NCBI GenBank assembly: GCA_963664845.1
Contig: OY761615.1
Coordinates: 4,712,001 to 4,776,000, forward strand
Reading direction: 5' to 3'
Length of the DNA stretch: 64,000 nucleotides
DNA from: CAIYTF01 sp963664845
GTDB lineage: Bacteria > Bacteroidota > Ignavibacteria > Ignavibacteriales > Ignavibacteriaceae
Made by a program: the position numbers and the translations under genes. Below, one piece after another: positions 43,721 to 52,121 of the stretch (positions within the stretch are counted from its first letter, which is position 1; every line of letters starts with the position of its first letter). The notes beneath the pieces were generated by a model. That model had not been told where the DNA came from. It worked only from the letters and a program-made list of their open reading frames with translations, and searched no databases.

Positions 43721-44119
43721 ATGAAACGTTTAGGTATGATCCCTGTAATTATGGCAATGGTTTTTGGTTTTATGTTCACCGGTTTTTCGGCAATTCCTCC
43801 AAGTGTAAAAAGCGACAATTCGGCAGTGGTTGAGTTGAATCTGCTTAACGGGCTGGTCTCCGGCAATGAAGGCGTGCAAACAAGCTCAGCCTATTATCTT
43901 GGTGAGATGAAGTCACAGAAAGCGGTGTTGCCCCTGATGAAGCTGCTCCATACGGCGACCTCGGAAGAGGCGAGAATAATTGCTGCGCTCTCACTTGCAA
44001 AAATTGGCGATTCCCGCGGGCTGTTCGCAGTTCGTCAAAATGGTAAATTTGACGACAGTCCCCTTGTGAGACGCATGTGCGAAAATTTTGACCGTGCCAG
44101 CAATTGCAACGGTAAATAA
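43721..44119 (+). CDS. Small exported HEAT-repeat-like protein
   Basis: A protein of 132 residues from the start at 43721, chosen because GGAG is six bases upstream (ATG codons at 43709 and 43718 are alternatives). The N-terminus is a signal peptide (MIPVIMAMVFGFMFTGFSA). The mature part has two HEAT-like helical hairpins (TSSAYYLGEMKSQKAVLPLM and ARIIAALSLAKIGDSRGLFA). This is a protein-binding fold with no catalytic motif. A clear terminator follows. No functional partner is visible nearby. Confidence 0.78.
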   Translation: MKRLGMIPVIMAMVFGFMFTGFSAIPPSVKSDNSAVVELNLLNGLVSGNEGVQTSSAYYLGEMKSQKAVLPLMKLLHTATSEEARIIAALSLAKIGDSRGLFAVRQNGKFDDSPLVRRMCENFDRASNCNGK

Positions 44120-44134
44120 CAATTTCCTTACTGT

Positions 44135-44184
44135 GGCCGGATTGCAGAATCTCACTCCCTGCAGTCCGGCCTTCTTCTTTTTTC
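44135..44184 (+). terminator. Intrinsic terminator after the HEAT-repeat gene
   Basis: A 13-bp stem (GGCCGGATTGCAG / CTGCAGTCCGGCC, one G-U pair) with an 11-nt loop, followed by a T-rich tract (TTCTTCTTTTTTC). Confidence 0.85.
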
Positions 44185-44418
44185 TCGCTCTCAATTTATA
44201 TTCCCACAAGCGTTTACGCATCGAGTCCCTGTAGCTATCCACATACTTCTCTGCTGAGCTCAGAAAAATGCCTCATCTTTCGGTTCTATGCACATATCTG
44301 TTCCCTGGGCTTCTGTGCGTGAGGACCAGGAAAACTGAGTTAACGTATTGTGTTTCGAAATTTGTTTTCGGGGGAAGAATCGGATATTTTAGACCTCAGT
44401 ATTTATTGGGAATTATCT

Positions 44419-44934
44419 ATGTCTGACAGTGAAAAAGATGCATCCAAATGGATTGAGCAGCTTGGGTTGCTGACGCATCCGGAAGGCGGTTATTTCCGGG
44501 AAGTTTACCGGAGTGAAGAGGGAATTGCGCAAAGAGCTCTTCCGGCCCGTTATGGAAGCGGAAGAAATTTTGGCACCTCCATTTATTATATGCTTAAAGG
44601 GAACGATTTTTCTGCCTTTCACAAATTACACTCCGATGAAATTTGGCATTTTTATGAGGGCTGCACGGTGCGCATTTTCCTGCTCACTGAAGACGGAAGC
44701 TGCAAAAAGTTGCTGTTGGGGCGGAATGTTGAGGTTGGTGAACAATTGCAGGTGCTTTTGCCGCATGATTTGTGGTTCGCAGCTGAGCTTGCCGACACGG
44801 AATCGTTTGCTCTTATGGGCTGCACAGTTTCACCGGGTTTTTCGTTCGAGGATTTTATGCTGGGTAGTAAAGCCGATCTGATAAAGCAGTATCCCCAACA
44901 TAGTACACTCATTCAGAGGTTGTCAAGAGACTGA
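44419..44934 (+). CDS. DUF985 cupin-fold protein
   Basis: A 171-residue protein of the DUF985/cupin_5 family. Typical parts are LLTHPEGGYFREVYRSEEGI, FGTSIYYMLKGNDFSAFHKL, SDEIWHFYEGCTV, ELADTESFALMGCTVSPGFS and FEDFMLG. The His/Glu residues of the cupin barrel (HPEGG, FHKLHSDEIWHFYEG) could hold a metal. The function of the family is not known. ATG 44419 is chosen as the family's normal start; a longer frame from 44350 adds 23 residues with no similarity. It precedes a small lipoprotein gene by 65 bases. Confidence 0.88.
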   Translation: MSDSEKDASKWIEQLGLLTHPEGGYFREVYRSEEGIAQRALPARYGSGRNFGTSIYYMLKGNDFSAFHKLHSDEIWHFYEGCTVRIFLLTEDGSCKKLLLGRNVEVGEQLQVLLPHDLWFAAELADTESFALMGCTVSPGFSFEDFMLGSKADLIKQYPQHSTLIQRLSRD

Positions 44935-44999
44935 CTTATGCCTATATTTGGTTGTTATTTAAATGCAAATGTTTTAACTTTGTGGAAAACGAAACGGCT

Positions 45000-45413
45000 A
45001 TGAAAAGCAGACTATTATTACTACTCGTATTACCTTCCTTATTGTTCCTGAGCTGCAGTTCGGCTCTTGATAACAGTATAACGATCAGAAACTCTGCTGC
45101 TGAAACAGTATATGTGAACGTACTCGGAAGAGTGCTCACCGTTAAACCGGGAACTTCCCAGGCAATTAAAAACATAAGCAAGGGCACTTATGCGTACGCT
45201 ACCGAGTATGCGCTTCCCTCAGGAGTTTCGGGGTCTTCCATTGATGGAAATGGAACAGGTTCCCTTGTTATGACAGCCGGGACGCAGATTTCCATTTTTT
45301 ATTCAAGCAGGATACAGGTTGCTACCGGAAGCGGTACATCAGGACAATCAACCTACATTTTGGTTGTTACCGTGTCATCTTCTGACAGTAACGAAACTAC
45401 AACGGGGGCCTGA
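45000..45413 (+). CDS. Small lipoprotein of unknown function
   Basis: A 137-residue protein starting MKSRLLLLLVLPSLLFLSC, with the lipobox FLSC. The mature part is Ser/Thr/Gly-rich and beta-like (NSITIRNSAAETVYVNVLGR, KPGTSQAIKNISKGTYAYAT), suggesting an Ig-like or beta-sandwich surface domain. No family is recognised. It follows the DUF985 gene closely on the same strand, with no clear terminator between, and the next feature is an intergenic repeat. Confidence 0.78.
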   Translation: MKSRLLLLLVLPSLLFLSCSSALDNSITIRNSAAETVYVNVLGRVLTVKPGTSQAIKNISKGTYAYATEYALPSGVSGSSIDGNGTGSLVMTAGTQISIFYSSRIQVATGSGTSGQSTYILVVTVSSSDSNETTTGA

Positions 45414-45418
45414 TACGC

Positions 45419-45625
45419 AATGCTGTCAACTTGGAAGAAACTGTATACCTTGTCCACTAAATTGTCTCAGATATAGTTCGAATTAGATAGATTGCCCCCG
45501 AAAGAATCGGGACAGGCACCCCGCCAGAAGCGGAATTTCGGCCTATCTGCCGAAAGGCAGGTTGCACTCAACCTTCTCGGTAATGACATTCGTTGACGGT
45601 ACTTGTTAAGTTGACACCTCGGTTT
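45419..45625. repeat. Diverged intergenic repeat with GTCAACTT ... GTTAAGTTGACACC ends
   Basis: GCTGTCAACTTGG near 45422 and GTTAAGTTGACACC (about 45606-45619) face each other as imperfect inverted ends. Inside are GATAGATTGCCCCCGAAAG and a GCCTATCTGCCGAAAGGCAGG hairpin, plus AATGACATTCG as in the 15.3 kb copy. It fills the gap before the mntH gene end. Confidence 0.6.
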
Positions 45626-45650
45626 GGTACCGGCCCTTTTTCACTTTTTA

Positions 45651-47531
45651 CTAGTTAATGGGAAATGCCAACACCGGCAATCGAGTCTTATGGCGAACAC
45701 CATCCACTGTTGACCCGTAGATCAGATCGCTAATAAAGCGGTGGCCGTGGCTTCCGGTGATGATCATATCCAACCGCTGCTCATGAGCAATTCTTACAAT
45801 TTCTTCTTCAGGATCACCGCCGCCGATTATGGTAATAACCCGCAGTTTTTCCTTCTCCAATATTTCCCCTATATCCTTGAGATAATCTGCCTTAACCAGG
45901 GCTTCGCGATCAGCAACCATGTTTCCCATATAGAGGCCGGGAGCGGTTTGAACGCAATGAATGAGAACCACTTCGCAATCGAATGAGCAGAGAAGGGGAA
46001 GCGCCAGTTTAACTATCTGCAAGTCTTTGCCATGATCACCTTCAAGCGCGATGCCCACTTTTTTGAATGAGGCATTTGGCAGATGAGCAATAAGATCAGC
46101 AGTGATCTTCTTTCGTTCTTTTGCCAGTTCCCGCATTTTGCGGAAGAATGGTTCAAAAATGACCCAGATGAGAATGGGAAGAAGCAAAAGGCTGACCGGG
46201 AACAGGACATAGAGGATCAGCCAGCTTTGTGGCTGGGGATGTTGGAAATTCTCAATTATTATATCGGTGATGAATTTCAGATTAAGCGAAAGCAGCAGCA
46301 ACGCGGAAGCCCATGCAAGGATCTTAATGATCGGTTTATTTGCAAAACCTTTCATTTTCTCTTTACTTGATGTAAAATAAATCAAAGGCACAATGGCAAA
46401 GGGCAGCTGGAGTGAAAGGATAACCTGGGAGACAATCAGCAGCGAATCCACTGATGAATCGCCATAGAACCACAACACCAACACCGCGGGGGTTACTGCC
46501 AAGATCCTGGTGAACAACCTTCGCAACCAGGGGCGCATCTTCAGGCCGACAAAGCCTTCCATCACAATCTGTCCGGCGAATGTTCCTGTTATGGTTGAGG
46601 ACTGACCTGCGGCCAGAAGTGCAAGTCCAAACGCAATTGGTGCAATTGAGTTGCCGATAAGGTTGCCAAGAAGCCGGTGTGCATCGACCAGGGACGCAAC
46701 TTCCGGATGTCCGTTTTTGAAAAACACACTGGCGGCAACAATGAGAATGGCGGCGTTAACAAAAAAGGCACCGTTCAGCGCGATGAACGAATCGATAAAA
46801 TTGAATTTATTTGCCTGCTTTTTACCTGCATCGGTGTTTTTGATGTTTCTTGATTGGACCAGAGCAGAATGCAGATAAAGGTTATGCGGCATAACCGTTG
46901 CGCCAATGATACCCAATGCTATGAACAAAGCTCCCGGGGGCAAGGACGTAGGGACAAAGCCTACCATAACCTCTCCAATTACCGGTTTTGCGAAAAACAG
47001 CTCGACGGCAAAGCAAAGTCCAATAGTGGATATGAGTGCAACAATGAACGCTTCCATTTTTCTTATACCGAGTGATAAAAGTCCCATTAGGAGCAGAACA
47101 TCGAAGGTGGTGATCACCACTCCCCAGAGCAGGGGAATGTGGAACAGAAGATATAGGCCGATAGCTGAGCCGATCACTTCAGCCAGATCGCAGGCGGCAA
47201 TTGCCACTTCGCAGAATATCCAGAGGGCAAACGTGAGTGGCTTGGGGTAGTGATCTCGGCATGCCTGCGCGAGATCTTTGCCTGTAACAATTCCCAGACG
47301 AGCCGAGAGTGTTTGGAAGAGGATGGCCATCAAATTAGCCAGGAGGATCACCCAAATGAGCTTGTAGCCAAATTGTGCGCCGCCTGCAAGGTCGGTTGCC
47401 CAGTTGCCGGGATCCATATACCCGACAGAGACCATGAATGCGGGTCCGGAAAACATTAAAAGTCGCCGGAAGAAACTGGAATTCTGCGTTATTTCAACAG
47501 AAGCGTTATGATCGGACAGGGATTTGTCCAT
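45651..47531 (-). CDS. mntH: Nramp metal transporter MntH fused to a universal stress protein domain
   Basis: A proton-driven manganese/iron importer of the inner membrane, with an unusual C-terminal extension. The Nramp part (about residues 20-450) has the metal-binding MDPGNWATDLAGG and VMPHNLYLHSALVQSR, with about eleven helices. After a linker (KMRELAKERKKITADLIAHL), residues about 490-626 form a UspA-type nucleotide-binding domain (KVGIALEGDHGKDLQIVKLA, then IITGSHGHRFISDLIYGSTV). The gene starts directly after the stop of an MntR-type regulator gene, with no gap, so both are one operon. USP fusions may let ATP or stress state tune uptake; this is inference. Confidence 0.93.
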   Translation of the reverse strand: MDKSLSDHNASVEITQNSSFFRRLLMFSGPAFMVSVGYMDPGNWATDLAGGAQFGYKLIWVILLANLMAILFQTLSARLGIVTGKDLAQACRDHYPKPLTFALWIFCEVAIAACDLAEVIGSAIGLYLLFHIPLLWGVVITTFDVLLLMGLLSLGIRKMEAFIVALISTIGLCFAVELFFAKPVIGEVMVGFVPTSLPPGALFIALGIIGATVMPHNLYLHSALVQSRNIKNTDAGKKQANKFNFIDSFIALNGAFFVNAAILIVAASVFFKNGHPEVASLVDAHRLLGNLIGNSIAPIAFGLALLAAGQSSTITGTFAGQIVMEGFVGLKMRPWLRRLFTRILAVTPAVLVLWFYGDSSVDSLLIVSQVILSLQLPFAIVPLIYFTSSKEKMKGFANKPIIKILAWASALLLLSLNLKFITDIIIENFQHPQPQSWLILYVLFPVSLLLLPILIWVIFEPFFRKMRELAKERKKITADLIAHLPNASFKKVGIALEGDHGKDLQIVKLALPLLCSFDCEVVLIHCVQTAPGLYMGNMVADREALVKADYLKDIGEILEKEKLRVITIIGGGDPEEEIVRIAHEQRLDMIITGSHGHRFISDLIYGSTVDGVRHKTRLPVLAFPIN

Positions 47532-48200
47532 TTATGATACTCCGGAATTATCTGATACAAAAATATTATCTGCTATGGTGGAGCTTATGCTATGCTTGGC
47601 TCCGTTAATGTCGATAAGCAGGGATTTATCGAATCCACGAATTTCGATTATGGTGACGGTTGCCTGCAGTGTTATTCCAATGGAATTAATGTATTGCAGA
47701 AACCCGCCATCGAAGCCGCTAACGCGTTTTACGGTGAGGGCAGAATTTACCGGCATTTCCGAAAGTGGTTTCAGGGTAAGTTGCTGCGGCATAACACCGT
47801 TTTTATCAGGAATAGGATCGCCGTGAGGATCGAAGGCAGGAAAATTCACCATTTCTTCCAACCGGCTGATAAGCTCATCAGAGGAATGGTGTTCCAAGCG
47901 TTCTGCTTCCGCATGCACTTTTTCCCAGGGCATTCCTACTATTTCGTGAAGAAAAATCTCCCAAATTCTGTGGCGGCGAACCAGCTTTTTGGCAGCCAGC
48001 TCCCCCTGTTTGGTAAATCGCACGGCTTTATAAGGGGTATAGAGCACCAGTTTATCTTTTGCCAGCTTTTTCAGCATATCGGTGACCGCGGGATTGGAAA
48101 TTTGCAGCCATTCGGCGATGACATTAGGCTTTATTTCGCCCGATGGGTCCCTGTGCTTATAGATAATGCTGAGATAGTTTTCTTTCGAAACACTGTTCAT
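47532..48200 (-). CDS. mntR: DtxR/MntR-family metal-dependent repressor
   Basis: A 222-residue iron/manganese-sensing repressor. The winged helix is at the N-terminus (ENYLSIIYKHRDPSGEIKPN, then IAEWLQISNPAVTDMLKKLA). The metal-binding and dimerisation region has RHRIWEIFLHEIVGMPWEKV and EAERLEHHSSDELISRLEEM, with the usual His/Glu ligands. A C-terminal FeoA/SH3-like domain follows (about 150-222). It is upstream of mntH with no gap. Two palindromes in its promoter (48202-48215 and 48242-48255) are fitting sites for autorepression. Confidence 0.92.
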   Translation of the reverse strand: MNSVSKENYLSIIYKHRDPSGEIKPNVIAEWLQISNPAVTDMLKKLAKDKLVLYTPYKAVRFTKQGELAAKKLVRRHRIWEIFLHEIVGMPWEKVHAEAERLEHHSSDELISRLEEMVNFPAFDPHGDPIPDKNGVMPQQLTLKPLSEMPVNSALTVKRVSGFDGGFLQYINSIGITLQATVTIIEIRGFDKSLLIDINGAKHSISSTIADNIFVSDNSGVS

Positions 48201-48201
48201 A

Positions 48202-48255
48202 TTAAGTATGCTTAACTTTTTATTTTAATATATATAATAATTTGACTTAAGTCAA
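48202..48255 (-). promoter_or_regulatory. mntR-mntH promoter with two palindromic operator candidates
   Basis: On the minus strand TTGACT (48255-48250) and TATATT (48232-48227) are spaced 17 bases apart. The -35 box is the start of the perfect palindrome TTGACTTAAGTCAA (48242-48255), and a second dyad TTAAG-TATG-CTTAA (48202-48215) lies between the expected transcription start and the mntR ATG. Metal-loaded MntR binding there would block transcription. Confidence 0.7.
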
Positions 48256-48607
48256 TGCCAGCGGTAATATTAATGAGTGGTGAGGATGTAGTGATCTGGT
48301 TATGTATGGGGAATTTATTTTAATCACCAATGATACAATGCAGCAAGTCGGAACAAAAGCCTGTGACCCCGGGAAAGGCTTAAACACAAAGGGACACAAT
48401 GAAGGTACGAAGGACACAGAAAGAAGGCTCAAAGAGACAGAACGATAGTCTGTGACTGGAGAGAATGAAAGAGGCTAATTCCTGAGAAATTTTGTTGAAT
48501 ACGATGCAGGAAGTTGGAAACTTCGGCAGATTTTAGTAAGTATGGGAGTGTACAATGAAACTTTGTATTGCAAAAGTGTGTTTATTATTGAAAAAGAAAG
48601 GATCCTC

Positions 48608-49084
48608 ATGTTACAAGTTGGCGATAAAGCCCCTGATTTCAAATTATTCGATACCGACAGCTCACCGGTTGAGCTTGCCTCTTTCAGAGGGAAAAATGTA
48701 GTTCTCTTGTTTTTCCCCTTTGCCAATACCGGAGTATGTACGAAAGAATTGTGCAGTTTCCGGGATGGGATGGCAAAGTACAATGACTTAAATGCCCAGG
48801 TTTTGGCGGCAAGCGTGGATAGTCAATTCTCACTCAAATTGTGGAAAGAACAGCAAAATTTTAATTTCCCCTTACTCAGCGATTTCAATAAGACTACTAT
48901 TAAGGCATATGGCGCTGAATATGAGACTTTCGCTCCCGGGAAGTTCAACTACCATGGTGTGGCAAAGCGTTCAGCATTTGTTATTGACAAAGAGGGTATT
49001 ATCCGCTATGCGGAAGTGCTTGAAGATGCCGGAAATGAGCCAAATTATGATGCCATTTCCCATATGCTCGAGGAGTTGAAATAA
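48608..49084 (+). CDS. Thiol peroxiredoxin (AhpE/Bcp-like)
   Basis: A 158-residue cytoplasmic peroxiredoxin that reduces peroxides. The peroxidatic site is FPFANTGVCTKELCSF (the T-x-x-C motif, Cys about 45), with a second Cys five residues on. The N-terminal LQVGDKAPDFKLFDTDSSPV and the SDFNKTTIKAYG part are typical. ATG 48608 is supported by AAAGGATCC upstream. A rhodanese gene starts 6 bases after its stop, so the two are co-expressed and may share thiol chemistry. The 48256-48607 stretch upstream shows no other gene. Confidence 0.9.
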   Translation: MLQVGDKAPDFKLFDTDSSPVELASFRGKNVVLLFFPFANTGVCTKELCSFRDGMAKYNDLNAQVLAASVDSQFSLKLWKEQQNFNFPLLSDFNKTTIKAYGAEYETFAPGKFNYHGVAKRSAFVIDKEGIIRYAEVLEDAGNEPNYDAISHMLEELK

Positions 49085-49090
49085 CATTCT

Positions 49091-49411
49091 ATGGTTAATG
49101 TTTTATCTTCCAAGGAAGTGCAAGAGTTGCTGCAGGCGGAACCGGAAACGCTTTTGCTTGATGTTAGGGAAAAATGGGAATATGACCTGGTTCATATTCC
49201 CGGTTGCACACTTATACCTATGAGCCAATTCATGAATCACCTGGATACGCTGAATAAAGACAAAAAGACGGTGGTTTATTGTCATCACGGATCCCGGAGT
49301 TTTAATGTGTGCGCTTTTTTGGTAAGCAAAGGCTTCAAAGAAGTTTACAATCTGGATGGCGGAATTAACGATTACGCGATGCTTGTGGATAAGACTTTAG
49401 CTACTTATTGA
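49091..49411 (+). CDS. Cytoplasmic single-domain rhodanese
   Basis: A 106-residue rhodanese-domain protein without a signal peptide. The active-site loop is VVYCHHGSRSFNVCAFL, with catalytic Cys about 58, and the entry motif LLLDVREKWEYDLVHIPGCT. It is co-transcribed with a peroxiredoxin gene just upstream (6-base gap) and could supply or remove sulfane sulfur. The exact partner is unknown. Confidence 0.9.
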   Translation: MVNVLSSKEVQELLQAEPETLLLDVREKWEYDLVHIPGCTLIPMSQFMNHLDTLNKDKKTVVYCHHGSRSFNVCAFLVSKGFKEVYNLDGGINDYAMLVDKTLATY

Positions 49412-49476
49412 ACTTACTCTCTTTATCAGAGGCCGTCTCAGAAGGATTTGGATGTACACGCCCCGCGGAGTGAATA

Positions 49477-49797
49477 GGCGTCAACTTAACAGTTATGTAT
49501 GAGGATAGATTTGTGTCCCAGGGAATGGTATAGGATCAAATGCTGATCTTTTGCTTATTTTCCTGTTTCGAAATTCACTCCATAGCCATTTATGCCGCTC
49601 CTATCGGAGCTTTAGCTTTTTATCTTTTCTACGGCGAAGCCATGCTGCCGGCATAACTATTTCGCTCTTGCCGGGGCTTCTGAAACAACAATTCAACATG
49701 GATGGCATCCGTAGCGAGTAAAACATTCTCAGGATTAAGAGCCTGAGGCGTGGAATACAAAGCAAACAGGTTAAAATAGCTTTGTTAAGTTGACGCC
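49477..49797. repeat. 321-bp element with perfect 14-bp terminal inverted repeats
   Basis: GGCGTCAACTTAAC (49477-49490) and GTTAAGTTGACGCC (49784-49797) are exact inverted repeats. The interior read on the minus strand holds a short frame of the spurious type often seen in dispersed repeats of this bacterial group (ending in a run from CTACGGCGAAGCC). It is in the 539-base gap after the rhodanese gene. No transposase is inside, so it is MITE-like. Confidence 0.72.
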
Positions 49798-49950
49798 AAT
49801 TCGCGGAGCGGAATCCCGTTGGGAGACAACGCGGATTTGAACAGATTGCCACTGATAGAAATTAGCTATTTGACTTTTAAGACAGCCTGAGATAAAGAAT
49901 TAATGATAATTTTGTGTCTGGCATGAGCAAATTATAGTAAAGGAAAAATT

Positions 49951-50409
49951 ATGATCGAAGTTGGAAAAAAAGCTCCGGCATTCAAATTGCCGGACCAAGA
50001 TGGAAACATGGTGAAGTTGAGCGATTTTGCCGGGAAGACTGTGGTGTTGTATTTTTATCCCAAGGATATGACCAGCGGTTGTACGCAGGAGGCCTGCGAT
50101 TTTCGCGACGCACTAGACCAGTTTAACGGGCTCAACGCTGTTGTGTTGGGGCTGAGTCCCGACCCGGTGAAGATGCACAAAAAGTTTGAAGAAAAACATG
50201 GGCTTACGTTTCAGCTTTTAAGTGATGAAACAAAAGAAGTGTTGGAAAAATATGGTGTATGGAAAGAGAAAAGCATGTATGGGAGAAAATACATGGGTGT
50301 GGAGCGGACAACCGTAATTATTGATGCCGCCGGAAAGATAAAAAAGATTTTCTCAAAGGTTAAAGTTGCCGGACATATTGAAGAAGTCCAGGCTGCGCTA
50401 AAGGGATGA
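49951..50409 (+). CDS. bcp: Thioredoxin-dependent thiol peroxidase Bcp (PrxQ)
   Basis: A 152-residue peroxiredoxin of the Bcp/PrxQ type. The site is YFYPKDMTSGCTQEACDFRD, with peroxidatic Cys about 47 and resolving Cys five residues later, which is the PrxQ signature. KLPDQDGNMVKLSDFAGKTV near the start is typical. Its stop overlaps the next gene (ATGA), a PTPS homologue, so it belongs to the pterin operon message. AGTAAAGGAAAAATT precedes the ATG. Confidence 0.94.
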   Translation: MIEVGKKAPAFKLPDQDGNMVKLSDFAGKTVVLYFYPKDMTSGCTQEACDFRDALDQFNGLNAVVLGLSPDPVKMHKKFEEKHGLTFQLLSDETKEVLEKYGVWKEKSMYGRKYMGVERTTVIIDAAGKIKKIFSKVKVAGHIEEVQAALKG

Positions 50410-50819
50410 CCATGGTGTACGTTACCCGGAGGGAAGTGTTCAGTGCAGCGCACCGCTTGTATAACGAAAACTGGTCAGATGAAAAAAATGCCGAGGTGTT
50501 TGATAAGTGCGCCAACACTCGTGGTCACGGCCACAATTACACGCTTGAAGTTGTTGTGGCTGGCGAAGTTGACCAGCAGACAGGTTATGTGATCGATCTT
50601 AAACGACTAAAAACCATAATCCATGAGGAAGTGATCGATAAAGTGGATCACAAGCATCTGAATTATGATGTTGATTTCCTTCAGGGTATTATCCCGACAG
50701 CCGAGAACATAGCAATTGCGGTTTGGCACAGGCTGGTCAATAAAATCCCTTCAGGGAAACTCTATTCCGTTAAATTATTTGAAACAGAGAACAATTATGC
50801 AGAATACAAAGGCGAGTAA
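50406..50819 (+). CDS. 6-pyruvoyltetrahydropterin synthase, animal-type (PTPS-I)
   Basis: Converts 7,8-dihydroneopterin triphosphate to 6-pyruvoyltetrahydropterin. The 137-residue protein has FSAAHRLYNENWSDEKNAEV, the zinc/catalytic motif CANTRGHGHNYTLEV (Cys-x5-His-Gly-His), VDHKHLNYDVDFL, PTAENIAIAVW and the ending LFETENNYAEYKGE. The Cys-x5-HGHNY spacing and the ETxNN...YKGE end match animal PTPS rather than the QueD queuosine enzyme (Cys-x3-HGH). It overlaps bcp by four bases and the folE start by 23 bases, and an SDR gene follows. A biopterin pathway is therefore more likely than queuosine. Confidence 0.85.
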   Translation: MTMVYVTRREVFSAAHRLYNENWSDEKNAEVFDKCANTRGHGHNYTLEVVVAGEVDQQTGYVIDLKRLKTIIHEEVIDKVDHKHLNYDVDFLQGIIPTAENIAIAVWHRLVNKIPSGKLYSVKLFETENNYAEYKGE

Positions 50820-51384
50820 ATTCCCCATCGGAAAAATAGAAAAACTGACCCGTGGCCTTCTTGAAACAATTGGCGAGGACCCCGAAAGGCAAGGTCTTGC
50901 CAAAACGCCTGAACGTGTGGCAAAGGCCTATGAGTATCTGACATCGGGCTACGGCAAGGACATTGAAGAAACGCTGAACGATGCCATTTTTGAAGAGAAG
51001 TATGATGAAATGGTGCTGGTTAGGGACATTGATTTTTTCAGCTTGTGTGAACACCACATGCTTCCGTTTTTCGGTAAAATACACGTGGCATACATTCCTG
51101 ACGGCAAGATTGTCGGATTGAGCAAGATACCCCGTATTGTTGATATTTTTGCCCGCAGGCTACAGGTTCAGGAAAGGATGACGCAGGAGATTGCAGACAC
51201 TATTGACAAGTACTTAAAACCCCGGGGTGTGGCAGTGGTGAGTGAAGCTTCCCACATGTGCATGATGATGCGGGGCGTTGAAAAACAAAATTCATCAACC
51301 GTGGCAAGTGCCATGCATGGTGTTTTCAAGGATGACGCGCGGACGCGTAACGAATTTTTCCATCTCATAAGCGGAAAGAGCTGA
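50797..51384 (+). CDS. folE: GTP cyclohydrolase I
   Basis: Opens GTP to dihydroneopterin triphosphate, the first step of folate and biopterin synthesis. The 195-residue protein begins at 50797 (MQNTKASKF), inside the end of the PTPS gene. Motifs are DPERQGLAKTPERVAKAYEY, DIDFFSLCEHHMLPFFGKIH (zinc Cys and His), GLSKIPRIVDIFARRLQVQE and GVAVVSEASHMCMMMRGVEK. The longer frame from 50716 is inside the PTPS coding region and unlikely. With PTPS and an SDR on either side, it probably feeds tetrahydrobiopterin as well as, or instead of, folate. Confidence 0.95.
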   Translation: MQNTKASKFPIGKIEKLTRGLLETIGEDPERQGLAKTPERVAKAYEYLTSGYGKDIEETLNDAIFEEKYDEMVLVRDIDFFSLCEHHMLPFFGKIHVAYIPDGKIVGLSKIPRIVDIFARRLQVQERMTQEIADTIDKYLKPRGVAVVSEASHMCMMMRGVEKQNSSTVASAMHGVFKDDARTRNEFFHLISGKS

Positions 51385-51388
51385 CGCC

Positions 51389-52093
51389 ATGACCAAACCA
51401 TATATCTGGATAACGGGGGCAAGTACCGGCATAGGCAGATCGTTGGCAATTGAATTTGTAAAAAACGGATTTAACGTGTTTGCCACATCCAGAAAAAAGG
51501 AATTGCTGGTGGAATTGGAAAACTTTATTGATTCGGATGGACTCATAACATTCCAAAGTGACGTATCGGTGCTTAGTGAAGTTGAACGGGCCTATGCTTT
51601 TCTGAAGGTTAAGAACGGGGAGGTGGCATGCCTGATCAATAACGCCGGGATTAGCACATTCACTGCCGCGAAAGATGACCCTATAGAAACCATCGAGAGG
51701 ATCATCCAGACAAATCTTCTTGGTTCCATCTATGTAATTAAGACTGTACTTCCTGAGATGATGACACGAAAGGAAGGCTGGATAATTTCAATTCTTTCAA
51801 TTGTTACCAGAAAGGTTTTTACGAACAGCAGTGCCTATGCGGCAAGCAAGATGGGGCTGCTGGGTTATACAAATTCGTTGCGTGAAGAAGTGAGGAAAGA
51901 TAATATTAAGGTGCTTAATGTATTCCCGGGAGCTACTGAAACATATATTTGGAGTGAAGCTGCGCTTCAGAAGCACTCGTCAAGGATGATGAAGAGTGAT
52001 GACGTTGCCAAGCTTATTGTGAGTTTATATAAACAAAAAGGTTCGGCCATTCCTGAGGAAATTATGCTCAGGCCGCAACAGGGGGATTTGTAG
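51389..52093 (+). CDS. Short-chain dehydrogenase/reductase, possible sepiapterin-reductase-type partner
   Basis: A 234-residue SDR. The cofactor motif is TGASTGIGRSLAIEF (residues 10-24), then CLINNAGIS (NNAG), and the catalytic set Ser (ILSIVTRK), Tyr-x3-Lys in AYAASKMGLLG. It starts four bases after folE, so it is the last gene of the bcp-PTPS-folE operon. In the biopterin pathway the third enzyme is an SDR (sepiapterin reductase), which makes this a natural candidate. Sequence alone does not prove the substrate; a general carbonyl reductase is the alternative. Confidence 0.85.
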   Translation: MTKPYIWITGASTGIGRSLAIEFVKNGFNVFATSRKKELLVELENFIDSDGLITFQSDVSVLSEVERAYAFLKVKNGEVACLINNAGISTFTAAKDDPIETIERIIQTNLLGSIYVIKTVLPEMMTRKEGWIISILSIVTRKVFTNSSAYAASKMGLLGYTNSLREEVRKDNIKVLNVFPGATETYIWSEAALQKHSSRMMKSDDVAKLIVSLYKQKGSAIPEEIMLRPQQGDL

Positions 52094-52121
52094 AATTTGA
52101 GGCAATCGGGGGATTCCCAGA

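Noticed and set aside
49601..49852. 83-codon minus-strand frame as a gene
   Set aside because: It lies across the end of a repeat with perfect inverted ends and has the arginine- and cysteine-rich makeup of a spurious frame.
50716..50796. Longer start for GTP cyclohydrolase I
   Set aside because: The extra 27 codons lie within the PTPS coding sequence in another frame and do not resemble FolE. The ATG at 50797 is the normal family start.
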